64,000 nt of DNA from Vibrio ishigakensis (GTDB taxonomy: Bacteria; Pseudomonadota; Gammaproteobacteria; Enterobacterales; Vibrionaceae): positions 1,116,001 through 1,180,000 of the forward strand of contig NZ_AP024882.1 of NCBI RefSeq assembly GCF_024347675.1, read 5' to 3'. Shown in pieces: positions 27,892 to 36,840 of the stretch. Both the position numbers and the translations under genes were made by a program. Position 1 is the stretch's first letter. Every line of letters begins with the position of its first letter. The notes beneath the pieces are model-generated. The model searched no databases, was not told the DNA's origin, and saw only the letters and a list, made by a program, of their open reading frames with translations.

Positions 27892-28566
27892 ATGCCGTCT
27901 CTCGAAATATCTGATAGCCCAGCTGTATCTGAAAACAGCGTTCTGGTTAACCAAAAGAAAGTTCTACTCCTATTTGCACATCCGTCTCAAAGGCGCTCTG
28001 AGGTCAATACGGCTCTGTTTAAAGCGGCCAAAAAGGTGCCAGGTGTTACCTGCGTGGACCTCTATTACGATTATCCGCGTCACGACATCAATATAGAGAA
28101 AGAGCAGCAACGCTTGTTAGAGCATGACGTGGTGCTGTTCCAGTTTCCCCTTTATTGGTATTCGACCCCTTCTATTTTGAAAGAGTGGCAAGATCTTGTA
28201 TTGGAGTATGGGTTTGCTTACGGCAGTGAGGGTAAAGCGCTGCATGGTAAAACCTTCTTAACGGCGATTACCGCTGGTGGGCGTGAAGATGCCTATCAAG
28301 AAGAGGGCTATAACCATTACACCATTCGAGAACTGCTTCATCCGATTGAGCAAACAGCAAGATTGACCGGCATGACCTATCTGCCTCCCTATATCCTGTT
28401 TGGCGCGCGTACTGCCGTAGAGGAGGGGCGAGTTAAGCGCCATGTGAATGGCTACAAAGAGCTCCTTCAAGCCCTAGTCAATGACAAGGTGGATCTCGAG
28501 AAAGCCACGGTACTTCCACAAATCACGGGTAATCTTGCCACCGTTATTTCAGGAGAGCGCGCATGA
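27892..28566 (+). CDS. KefF/KefG-like flavodoxin-fold NAD(P)H oxidoreductase
   Basis: 224-aa flavodoxin-fold quinone-reductase-type protein. VLLLFAHPSQRRSEVN is the FMN-phosphate loop, and FQFPLYWYSTPSILKEW and AITAGGREDAY are typical of the KefF/KefG group. These bind the cytoplasmic side of Kef potassium channels and activate them. The next gene encodes a Kef protein and the two overlap by 4 bp (ATGA). A ~25-residue N-terminal extension precedes the fold; a later start is possible. Confidence 0.88.
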   Translation: MPSLEISDSPAVSENSVLVNQKKVLLLFAHPSQRRSEVNTALFKAAKKVPGVTCVDLYYDYPRHDINIEKEQQRLLEHDVVLFQFPLYWYSTPSILKEWQDLVLEYGFAYGSEGKALHGKTFLTAITAGGREDAYQEEGYNHYTIRELLHPIEQTARLTGMTYLPPYILFGARTAVEEGRVKRHVNGYKELLQALVNDKVDLEKATVLPQITGNLATVISGERA

Positions 28567-30482
28567 CAGGCTATTTCTTACAGGCTTTCATCTATCTGAT
28601 TGCGGCCGTTATCGCCGTGCCGATTGCTAAGCGTCTAGGGCTTGGCTCAGTGCTAGGCTACTTGATTGCCGGTGTAGTCATCGGTCCTATTGCAGGCTTT
28701 GTGGGTGAAGAGACCACTACCATTCAGCACTTTGCTGAGTTTGGTGTGGTGATGATGCTGTTCCTGGTAGGTCTTGAGCTTGAGCCCAAGATGCTGTGGG
28801 GAATGCGTAATAAATTGATTGGGCTAGGTGGCCTTCAGGTCGGTGTGACTGCTGCCTTGGTCATGGGCATCTGTTTAGCTATGGGCTTGCAATGGTCTAT
28901 TGCCCTTGCCATCGGTTTGATCTTCTCGCTCTCCTCGACGGCGATTGTACTGCAGACCTTTAACGAAAAAGGGCTGACAAAAACCCCAGGCGGACAAAAT
29001 GCCTTTTCGGTACTTCTGTTCCAAGATATTGCCGTGATCCCTATGCTGGCGTTCATCCCTCTGCTTGCGCTGCCTGAGCTAGTGGAAAAGGCGCAATCGG
29101 CCGTGGCTCATGCCGCGGATCATCACGAGGAACTTAGCTTAGTAGCCGGCTTGCCGGGTTGGGCTTACGGTTTGGTTATTACTGCCTCTATTGCTGTGGT
29201 TGTGGTTGGTGGTCACTTTGCCAGCCGTCCACTATTTAGATTCGTTGCGGCATCGGGTCTTCGCGAGATCTTTACTGCTACCGCTTTGATGTTGGTAATA
29301 GGTATTGCTGCGCTTATGAGTTTGGTAGGGCTGTCACCTGCATTGGGTACCTTCCTTGCCGGAGTTGTGTTAGCAAACTCCGAGTTTCGTCATGAACTTG
29401 AATCTAACATCGAGCCATTCAAAGGACTGTTGCTCGGTCTGTTCTTTATTACGGTCGGCGCAGGGATAGATTTCTCTGTATTGGCGTCAGACTTTTTCCC
29501 GATTATCTCTATGACCCTAGGCTTAATGCTACTTAAAGGCCTAGTTCTGTTTGCTTTAGCCATTATCTTCAAAGTAAAAGGGTGTGATCGCTGGCTATTC
29601 ACCCTGAGTTTGGCGCAAGCGGGTGAATTTGGTTTCGTGCTTCTTAGCTTTACTGTGCAAAGCCATGTGTTGCCGATCGATATGGCATCACACTTAAGCT
29701 TGGTTGTAGCTCTGTCGATGTTCCTCACCCCAGGCTTGTTTATTTTCTTCGAGAAAGTCATCCAGCCTCGTTATGAGCAAGCGTCGAATGAGGAAGAAGA
29801 GGACACCATCGAGGAAACAGGCACCGTTATCATTGCAGGTGTTGGTCGTTTTGGTCAGATTGTTAACCGCTTGCTAGTCAGTAATGGCATTCCGACCGTG
29901 GTGCTGGATCATCAGGTCACTCAGGTGGCAAACCTTCGCCGCGTGGGTACAAAAACCTATTATGGGGATGCGACTAAGCCGGATATGCTGCACACCGCGG
30001 GCATAGAACATGCTAAAGCCTTAGTTATCGCGATAGATAATGAAGAAGCGGCCACTGAGCTTGTGAAGTACGTTAAACACACCTACCCACACGTTAAGGT
30101 CTTGGCGCGGGCGTTCGACCGTGGTCATTTCTATCTGCTTCGTCAGGCTGGAGCCGATTACATCGAGAGTGAAACCTTCCATTCGGCGATGGAGCTTGGC
30201 TCGGAGGCGCTGCGCTGTCTAGGTTTCCATCCATTCCAGATAGAGCAACAGAAGAACTCGTACATTCAAATAGAGAAAGAGAGTTCGGATGAACTTTATC
30301 ATGCATGGTTAGATGACTCCGAAGGTGAGCGTTATGACAACAACTACATTAAACTCTTCGTACAACTTGAAGAGAATGTAAAAAATGCGATGAATGCCGA
30401 CCGCTCTGATAAACATGAGCGCGGTGAGCGTGGATGGACACCACCACCAAAAGGCTATTCAGATAAATTAGAGGAAGATTGA
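28563..30482 (+). CDS. KefB/KefC-type glutathione-gated K+ efflux antiporter (CPA2)
   Basis: 639-aa inner-membrane protein. The membrane part (~1-390) has about twelve to thirteen helices with the CPA2 motif LLFQDIAVIP. A RCK/TrkA-N domain follows (~415-535), starting TVIIAGVGRFGQIVNRLL, the NAD-binding glycine loop. A polar tail completes it. Kef systems release K+ and take up protons when glutathione adducts appear, protecting against electrophiles. The KefF-like gene just upstream is the expected ancillary subunit. KefB versus KefC cannot be settled here. Confidence 0.92.
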   Translation: MTGYFLQAFIYLIAAVIAVPIAKRLGLGSVLGYLIAGVVIGPIAGFVGEETTTIQHFAEFGVVMMLFLVGLELEPKMLWGMRNKLIGLGGLQVGVTAALVMGICLAMGLQWSIALAIGLIFSLSSTAIVLQTFNEKGLTKTPGGQNAFSVLLFQDIAVIPMLAFIPLLALPELVEKAQSAVAHAADHHEELSLVAGLPGWAYGLVITASIAVVVVGGHFASRPLFRFVAASGLREIFTATALMLVIGIAALMSLVGLSPALGTFLAGVVLANSEFRHELESNIEPFKGLLLGLFFITVGAGIDFSVLASDFFPIISMTLGLMLLKGLVLFALAIIFKVKGCDRWLFTLSLAQAGEFGFVLLSFTVQSHVLPIDMASHLSLVVALSMFLTPGLFIFFEKVIQPRYEQASNEEEEDTIEETGTVIIAGVGRFGQIVNRLLVSNGIPTVVLDHQVTQVANLRRVGTKTYYGDATKPDMLHTAGIEHAKALVIAIDNEEAATELVKYVKHTYPHVKVLARAFDRGHFYLLRQAGADYIESETFHSAMELGSEALRCLGFHPFQIEQQKNSYIQIEKESSDELYHAWLDDSEGERYDNNYIKLFVQLEENVKNAMNADRSDKHERGERGWTPPPKGYSDKLEED

Positions 30483-30487
30483 GTTCC

Positions 30488-31681
30488 ATGAAGTTACAAG
30501 CAAAGTCGTGGCAAACCCCACAGAATTTTTTGTTGTTGATTTCGATTGTTGTACCTGTGGCGTTTTCCAGTTGGATGGCTTTGCTGAACAACTTCGTTAT
30601 TGAGCGCGCCAATTTTGATGGTGCGGATATAGGTCTACTTCAGAGCGTGCGAGAGATCCCCGGATTTCTCGCCTTCACGGTTGTATTCGTGCTTTTGTTT
30701 ATCCGTGAGCAAAAGTTCATGCTGGTGTCACTGTTCTTATTGAGCCTCGGCACCTTTCTCACCGGTTTCTTTCCAAGTCTCACCGGCTTGCTGATCACCA
30801 CCTTGATCATGTCGATAGGCTTTCACTATTTTGAAACCTTGAAACAGTCGCTGTCTCTGCAATGGCTCTCTAAAGATGAAGCGCCAGAGATGCTAGGCAA
30901 GATGATCTCGGTGGGGGCGTTAGCATCGCTGATAACTTACGGCGCACTATGGGTGATGTTGGAGCAACTTAAACTGGATTATGTCATCGTATATGCCATT
31001 ACTGGTGGTAGTGCGTTGGTGCTGGTGGCGGTTATGACCTTCAGCTTTCCCCAGTTTAAGACAGAAACTGTGCAGACCAAGAAACTGGTGCTTCGTAAAC
31101 GTTACTGGCTCTACTACGCTCTGACCTTTATGAGTGGTGCTCGCCGTCAGATCTTTACGGTATTTGCTGGCTTTCTGATGGTGGAGCGCTTCGGATACAG
31201 CGCGGCAGACGTAACGCTGCTGTTCCTGCTCAACTACTTGTTCAACTTCCTATTTGCTAAACGCATTGGTCGTTTTATCGGAGCGGTGGGTGAGCGTAAG
31301 GCGCTGATGTTTGAATACATTGGTTTGATTGGCGTCTTCCTAGGATATGCTTTTGTGCAAAGTGCACACATGGCAGCGGCACTGTATGTCATTGACCATC
31401 TGTTCTTTGCTCTAGCCTTAGCTATTAAGACGTACTTCCAGAAGATTGCTGATCCAGCGGATATGGCCTCTACTGCGGGCGTGAGCTTCACCATTAACCA
31501 CATTGCTGCGGTAGTGATTCCGGTTACCTTCGGGGTAATTTGGCTAACTTCTCCAGAGCTGGTATTCATCATAGGGGCGGCAATGGCAGGCATCTCATTG
31601 GTGCTGTCGCTTAACATTCCGGCTAAGCCCACAGAGGGAAATGAGGTTAGGCTGTTCAGCTGGGGAAGTGTGACCCGTTAA
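30488..31681 (+). CDS. MFS transporter
   Basis: 397-aa major facilitator protein with about twelve helices; RQIFTVFAGFLMVERFGY lies near the start of the second half. I place the start at ATG 30488, well spaced from GAGGAAG (30471-30477); the upstream TTG at 30479 is too close. It follows the kef gene by 5 bp and so is probably in the same operon. The substrate is unknown. A bidirectional terminator follows. Confidence 0.88.
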   Translation: MKLQAKSWQTPQNFLLLISIVVPVAFSSWMALLNNFVIERANFDGADIGLLQSVREIPGFLAFTVVFVLLFIREQKFMLVSLFLLSLGTFLTGFFPSLTGLLITTLIMSIGFHYFETLKQSLSLQWLSKDEAPEMLGKMISVGALASLITYGALWVMLEQLKLDYVIVYAITGGSALVLVAVMTFSFPQFKTETVQTKKLVLRKRYWLYYALTFMSGARRQIFTVFAGFLMVERFGYSAADVTLLFLLNYLFNFLFAKRIGRFIGAVGERKALMFEYIGLIGVFLGYAFVQSAHMAAALYVIDHLFFALALAIKTYFQKIADPADMASTAGVSFTINHIAAVVIPVTFGVIWLTSPELVFIIGAAMAGISLVLSLNIPAKPTEGNEVRLFSWGSVTR

Positions 31682-31682
31682 T

Positions 31683-31713
31683 AAAAAAACCGAAGCAAAT
31701 GCTTCGGTTTTTT
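31683..31713. terminator. Bidirectional terminator
   Basis: AAAAAACCGAAGC / GCTTCGGTTTTTT with a 5-nt loop. It serves both the MFS gene (plus) and the HlyD-like gene (minus). Confidence 0.9.
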
Positions 31714-31716
31714 CTT

Positions 31717-32847
31717 TTAGTGGTCGAGGTAGAGGTAGTTTTGCCAACTCTTCATTCGAATCAGGATTTTTCGCATGATAGATACGTGATGGAAGCTGTC
31801 TGAATAGACCGCGACCTCAACGTTAGTACCTAGAGGCAGCTTGTACTGCTTGATGTCATCGGTGATCTTTAGCTTAACAAGGGCTCGACCCTGAGTGTTA
31901 ATAGCACTGGTGCCAATCAACTGACCCGAGGCTTGCACTTGTCCTTCGGCCATCGCCGGAATAACGTTAACCACTTCGCCGGTAAACACCTGTCCTGGAA
32001 GGCTGCGGAACATAAACTCCGCTTCAAAACCAGGTTTTAGGCGTTGCAGAGAGTTTTGGCGGAAAGCGCCCACGTAGTAGTACTCTTCGGCATGGATAAA
32101 CACCATAGCTGGCGCAATTGGTAGAGGCACGGCCATCTGACCAGGTCTTAGAATCAACTGTGTCACGTAACCATCGGTCGGCGCGCGAACTACGGTTTCA
32201 TCTAAATTAAACTGTGCCTGTTCTACTTCTGCTTTGAGGCGGGCTACGGTGGTGTTCTCTCCGTTAATCTCGGACTCATAAGCCACACGAGCACTATTCT
32301 CGATAGCGATTTCAGCCTCTAGGTCCGCTTGAGCCCCTTTGAGATTTTGTCTACGAGTATCTACTTGTTGCGCGGTGAAGGCGCCTTTCTTAAAACCAGC
32401 GTTATAACGATTAAACTCTTGTCTAACACGATCACGCTCTGCTCTTGCTCGAATAGTCTCAGATTGAGCTGCTTTGTATTCAGACTCCAACTGGAATACC
32501 GCTTGTTCCGCGGCTGCTAGGTCAGCTTGCTTACGCATTAATTCAGCCTCGAAAGGCTTAGACTCGATAGTAAATAGAGGATCACCCTTACGGATAAACA
32601 CATCCGGTTCGACGTTCACCTCAACGACGCGACCACGCACGGTCGGTACGATAGGGGTGGTGTTATATACTTGACCGCCAATTTGAGTGAACGGGTGGTT
32701 GTAGTTCATCAGTAGCACCAAGGTGCCGACTAGGACTACGCCACCAAGCACCGCTGTAGGGACAGTCCACTTGTTTAGTGGGATCTTAAAAATCTTAAAG
32801 ATTGCTACGCAGATGGCGGTGTAGGTCAGTATTAGTAGTAAATCCAT
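31717..32847 (-). CDS. HlyD-family membrane fusion protein (YiaV-like)
   Basis: 376-aa periplasmic adaptor. It has N-terminal membrane helices (~5-50), a barrel-sandwich domain (GGQVYNTTPIVPTVRGRVVEV...), a coiled coil (~100-210), and the return beta strand VVRAPTDGYVTQL. It overlaps the DUF3302 gene by one base (32847), the same pairing as E. coli yiaV-yiaW. No pump or outer-membrane channel gene is nearby. The transported compound is unknown. Confidence 0.88.
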   Translation of the reverse strand: MDLLLILTYTAICVAIFKIFKIPLNKWTVPTAVLGGVVLVGTLVLLMNYNHPFTQIGGQVYNTTPIVPTVRGRVVEVNVEPDVFIRKGDPLFTIESKPFEAELMRKQADLAAAEQAVFQLESEYKAAQSETIRARAERDRVRQEFNRYNAGFKKGAFTAQQVDTRRQNLKGAQADLEAEIAIENSARVAYESEINGENTTVARLKAEVEQAQFNLDETVVRAPTDGYVTQLILRPGQMAVPLPIAPAMVFIHAEEYYYVGAFRQNSLQRLKPGFEAEFMFRSLPGQVFTGEVVNVIPAMAEGQVQASGQLIGTSAINTQGRALVKLKITDDIKQYKLPLGTNVEVAVYSDSFHHVSIMRKILIRMKSWQNYLYLDH

Positions 32848-33245
32848 TACTCATCACCCTCCTTGGTTTCCTTCTTCTCTTCAGCGACAACTTCTGGCTT
32901 AGGCTCTTCTTTTTGTTTTTGAAGATCAGCCACTTGCTGAGTTAGCTCTGCAACTTTTAAATTGAGCTGAGTGATGTCATGATGCAGGTCGGATTGCTCT
33001 TGTTTGATTTGAGTCATACCCCAACCGCGGTCTTCACGCCACAAAGTTGCCCATATCCATAGGAAGGGCCACAGCGCATGCAGTGTGAAAAGGCTTATCC
33101 AACCAGTAACGTGGATGGCATCCTGATGGGGGTGGTTACGCTTGTGGGCGATTTCATACGGAATGTCATGAATTACTATGATGCCGTAGAAGATAACCAG
33201 GGCGACGAAGATAAGTAGCCCGAGAGCGACATAATCGAGAAACAT
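32847..33245 (-). CDS. DUF3302 membrane protein (YiaW-like)
   Basis: 132 aa with two membrane helices (~5-28 and ~48-68), then a cytoplasmic coiled coil (LHHDITQLNLKVAELTQQVA) and a Lys/Glu-rich tail. DUF3302 proteins are almost always next to a HlyD-like gene as here. Function is not established; it may be a small partner of the adaptor. First gene of the two-gene unit. Confidence 0.82.
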   Translation of the reverse strand: MFLDYVALGLLIFVALVIFYGIIVIHDIPYEIAHKRNHPHQDAIHVTGWISLFTLHALWPFLWIWATLWREDRGWGMTQIKQEQSDLHHDITQLNLKVAELTQQVADLQKQKEEPKPEVVAEEKKETKEGDE

Positions 33246-33360
33246 ATATCATCCTTGTTAATGTTTTTTCGAGTAATTTCATTGTCTAGTTTAATCTGTT
33301 TCATTACAACTAGTTTATTGAATTTTCACAAAATTTACTGATTTACAACTGGAGAGTAGA

Positions 33361-34248
33361 GTGATCTGGCAAGGAGAAATTGCAGCCATCAGTGCCGCCT
33401 TGGTTTGGGCGATAGCTACTTGGATTTATGGACAATTCAGCCATAAGTTCAGCGCGATGCAGATGAACATCATCAAAGGAGTAGTGGCCTCAGCAATGAT
33501 GCTCATGGTTTTGCCTCTCTTTCCTGCAGATTCCATTTCTATCACTCCCAAGCATGCCCTAATACTCGGTATCTCGGGGGTAATTGGTATTGCCATTGGT
33601 GACAGCGCCTACTTTGCATCGCTGAAACGTATCGGTCCGAATAACACGCTTTTGCTTGAATCACTGGCTCCGCCACTGTCGGGCCTTCTTGCGCTGCTAG
33701 CACTTGGAGTGGCGCTAAGCTTTGGCGCCTGGTTTGGTGTACTTCTGACCACAGTCTCTGTTGCCTTTGTGATATTTAACCCAAATAGAGAGCAGCAAGT
33801 GTCTCGCTCGGGTATCGGTTTTGGTTTGTTGGCGAGTGTCTGTCAGGCTAGTGGTGTGGTGATTTCTCACTTTGCTTTAGTCGCGGGGGATGTAAACCCG
33901 CTACTCGGCGCGCTTATTCGCTTATCCATTGGCGTACTTGCTGTGATGATGGTGATCTCTTTTGTGGAGAAAAGCCCTTGGAGCAGTATGAAAGCCCACC
34001 TAAAAGGCATGCTACAAAAAGATTGGTTGTTGCTACTGGCCGCTATCTTTATTGGTACCTTCATTGCTTTATGGCTACAACAGATAGCGCTCAAATACGC
34101 TAACCCAGCCGTGGCGCAGACCTTAATTGCGACCAGCCCTTTATTTATGCTCGGTATTTATAAGCTTAAAGGGCAGAAGCTAACCCGCCGAGCCATACTT
34201 GGCACCATCAGCGCCGTGGTTGGCGTTGGTATCATTTTCTTAGCCTAG
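33361..34248 (+). CDS. EamA/DMT-family transporter
   Basis: 295-aa drug/metabolite exporter with ten hydrophobic helices in two EamA repeats (first starts AAISAALVWAIATWIYGQF; second ~155-290). GTG at 33361 follows GGAGAG. Substrate unknown. Its 3' end overlaps the convergent 34240 gene by 9 bp. Confidence 0.88.
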   Translation: MIWQGEIAAISAALVWAIATWIYGQFSHKFSAMQMNIIKGVVASAMMLMVLPLFPADSISITPKHALILGISGVIGIAIGDSAYFASLKRIGPNNTLLLESLAPPLSGLLALLALGVALSFGAWFGVLLTTVSVAFVIFNPNREQQVSRSGIGFGLLASVCQASGVVISHFALVAGDVNPLLGALIRLSIGVLAVMMVISFVEKSPWSSMKAHLKGMLQKDWLLLLAAIFIGTFIALWLQQIALKYANPAVAQTLIATSPLFMLGIYKLKGQKLTRRAILGTISAVVGVGIIFLA

Positions 34249-35700
34249 TAGCTGATCAAGAGATAAAGGTTTTTCTGAGATTCCAGCGTTTACAGCCGGT
34301 GTTTCTCCAGGGTTTTCTTGGTGGCACAGATTATTCCATGCGCGATAGATATCCAGAAGTGGCATCAAGCCCTCTGGTCGCAGGCGCCTTCTCGGTTCGT
34401 TGATGGTGACGCGAAACAGTGCGTGGAAGCGATTGAGATACTCGGTCACAGGTGACAGTCCAGGCATTGCATGGGCCTTTCGAGCATCGAGGTTGCTTTC
34501 TACTAAGGTGCCAATTGCGCGTTGCTCACTTGGCCCTCGAATGTGTCGCTGTTCGGATAGCGTCCACAAGGCTCGTGTCTTTATCTCCTTGATTGGCTCA
34601 GGTTTAGATGAGCTTCTTCCCTCTGCCCATTTCGCATCTTCAACAAGGTAGGCAATATCTAGGTCTTGCTGCTGTCTAAGATAATTGAATGCATTTAGGG
34701 CGGAATACCCTAAAAGTGGATCAAAAGAGAGAAACAGCGTCATAGGACGATTTTTTATCTTTGCCGCGATACGAGAGAAGTGCGCAGTCGTCGCATAATG
34801 CGGTCTTACCAATGCGGATTTGAGCGGATATTTTATCTTGGCGCTATCTTCGAGCACATTAAGCTCGTCCAAGCGCTCGCTCACCACTTCTTCTATGCGC
34901 TTTAACTTAGTGATAACTGGTAGCTGAGTCTCAATTTTATGGGATTTATTGTGCAGAGAAATAATGCTTTTTTCTATCAGGCGCCCTTTCGCTTCCTGAC
35001 GAGATTGAGGCGGGTTGTCTATGGTGGTTAGGTTAATGTTGTGATCAACCATGTAGTGAGAGTTCAGATCACAGGTGGCGATAAGAAATACACCATTATC
35101 ACTGTTAGGCTGAAGCCTTGTGAAATCACTGCCGAGGTTAAATCTGTCTTTGCTGTTCTGCCAGTGAAAATCAAAAATCGCAGATTTTTGACGGCATATT
35201 ATCGCCATTGTTTTCAGATGGTCATTAAAGGTCTTAGCTTGAATATTGAGCTTTTTTGCCACCTCTTTTGGGCTGAATCCGGTTAGAAGTAGGCCCAAAA
35301 TAGTGACATGGGTTTCTAACTGGGGGTTCTCTACGGAGAATCGATCGACTACTGTCGATTGACACTGCTTGCAGCGATATCTCTGTTTCTCTCCGCTAAA
35401 GCCGAATGAATGGTAGTTCTCCGGGTACAGATGCACGTTCAAACCGAAACTTCGACACTCATCATTGTTGCAACAAGGGAGTTGATTACGCTTTCTTTGG
35501 TTTTGCTGAGTTAGCTCAACAAATAGCTCTGCAGAGTCGAGCAGGTTGCGAACTGAGCGGCAACTTTTACAAGCAATCTTTATCGAGCCAGATTGTTCTT
35601 CAGAGACTAGATAGTTATCTGGATTAAGTGAGCCGAAGTCCTCGCACAGAGGATTTTTACAGAAATTAACGGCTAGGGTGTTTTCATCTAACTCTTTCAA
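34240..35700 (-). CDS. Single-copy IS1-like zinc-ribbon/DDE-type protein
   Basis: 486 aa, not a named family to me. Two tandem zinc-ribbon modules: C14-x4-C19 with C44xxC47, then C77-x4-C82 with C110xxC113; each module has an FG...NY motif after the first cysteines. A helix-turn-helix follows (~130-165, LLLTGFSPKEVAKKLNIQAKTF), like IS1 InsA. The later part has strands with Asp at DFTRLQPN and ATCDLNSHYMVD, as in DDE nucleases. No inverted repeats or target duplication flank it. It may be a domesticated transposase or a regulator. Confidence 0.6.
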   Translation of the reverse strand: MKELDENTLAVNFCKNPLCEDFGSLNPDNYLVSEEQSGSIKIACKSCRSVRNLLDSAELFVELTQQNQRKRNQLPCCNNDECRSFGLNVHLYPENYHSFGFSGEKQRYRCKQCQSTVVDRFSVENPQLETHVTILGLLLTGFSPKEVAKKLNIQAKTFNDHLKTMAIICRQKSAIFDFHWQNSKDRFNLGSDFTRLQPNSDNGVFLIATCDLNSHYMVDHNINLTTIDNPPQSRQEAKGRLIEKSIISLHNKSHKIETQLPVITKLKRIEEVVSERLDELNVLEDSAKIKYPLKSALVRPHYATTAHFSRIAAKIKNRPMTLFLSFDPLLGYSALNAFNYLRQQQDLDIAYLVEDAKWAEGRSSSKPEPIKEIKTRALWTLSEQRHIRGPSEQRAIGTLVESNLDARKAHAMPGLSPVTEYLNRFHALFRVTINEPRRRLRPEGLMPLLDIYRAWNNLCHQENPGETPAVNAGISEKPLSLDQLLG

Positions 35701-35859
35701 GTGAGAAGCTCAGATTATGGTGACCTTAAGATTGTATCAAAAGTCATCGATGACTAAAAAAGGTCAGATCAAAAATGGGCTTTTTAGTGGTGCACTCGTA
35801 ACTAAAACTTGATAACTTAGTATTAACAATTGGTTAGGTCATTACGCAAGGATGTATGT

Positions 35860-36831
35860 ATGACACAAGAAGTAAAAGAACAACAAAGTAGCATCGAAAT
35901 TGGTATCAGCGCGTGCGTATTGGGTGAAAAGGTTCGTTTCGATAGCGGCCATAAGATCAGTCGTTTTGTTACCAAAGAGCTCGCACCTTACCTTAGCTTT
36001 GTGCCTGTGTGTCCAGAAGTCGGAATGGGCATGACAGTACCTCGTCCAACTATCCGTCTTGTGAGTAATGAAGAACGTATCGCGCTGGTGGAGACCAAAG
36101 ATGATACTAAGGATTACACTGATGGCATGTTGTCGTTCTCGAACAACAAGGTAGATGAGCTGAAACAGAAAGAGCTTTGCGGCTATATTGTGTGTGCCAA
36201 ATCACCGACCTGTGGCATGGAGCGAGTGAAGGTTTATTCAAAAGGCGGCGCTTCCAAGGAAGGGATTGGCATGTATACCCGCATCCTGATGGAACAGATG
36301 CCATGGCTTCCGGTAGAAGAAGACGGACGCTTGAACGACCCTATCTTGAAAGAGAACTTTATCTCCCGCGTATTTAGCCTTCGTGATTTTTACGACTCTA
36401 TGGGCGGACAGCCGACAGCGGGTAAAATCGTCGCTTTCCACTCTCGCTATAAATTGACCTTGATGGCCCATCACCCTGAATCATATAAAGAGTTGGGGCG
36501 TCTAGTAGCCAAAGTATCTGAGTATGAACCACAAGAGTTCTTCGAGATGTACCGCTTAAAGTTTATGCAGGCGCTTACCAACCGTGCGAGTCGCAAGAAC
36601 AACTCTAATGTGCTGATGCACATTCAGGGCTACTTTAAGAAGTGGCTTTCAAGTCAGGAGAAGCAAGAGCTAAGACGTGTCATCGATGAGTATCGCGATG
36701 GTCTGTTGCCACTGCTGAGTCCTCTTACACTGATAAAGCACTATCTGACTCTCTATCCTGATGCGTACTTGCAGGATCAGAAGTATCTGCAACCGCATCC
36801 GCAAGAGCTTCGTCTTCGTTACCCACTATAG
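35860..36831 (+). CDS. DUF523-DUF1722 protein (YbgA-like)
   Basis: 323 aa. The N-terminal DUF523 domain has GISACVLGEKVRFD, VCPEVGMGM and CAKSPTCGMERVKVY, with conserved cysteines that could bind a metal or cluster. The C-terminal DUF1722 domain (~185-305) contains FHSRYKLTLMAHHPESYKELG. Start ATG 35860 is 7 bases after AAGGA. It sits 9 bp before the photolyase gene, as ybgA does with phr in E. coli. Function is not proven; a link to DNA repair or to tRNA thiolation-type chemistry has been suggested for parts of the family. Confidence 0.88.
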   Translation: MTQEVKEQQSSIEIGISACVLGEKVRFDSGHKISRFVTKELAPYLSFVPVCPEVGMGMTVPRPTIRLVSNEERIALVETKDDTKDYTDGMLSFSNNKVDELKQKELCGYIVCAKSPTCGMERVKVYSKGGASKEGIGMYTRILMEQMPWLPVEEDGRLNDPILKENFISRVFSLRDFYDSMGGQPTAGKIVAFHSRYKLTLMAHHPESYKELGRLVAKVSEYEPQEFFEMYRLKFMQALTNRASRKNNSNVLMHIQGYFKKWLSSQEKQELRRVIDEYRDGLLPLLSPLTLIKHYLTLYPDAYLQDQKYLQPHPQELRLRYPL

Positions 36832-36840
36832 GGCAAGGCT

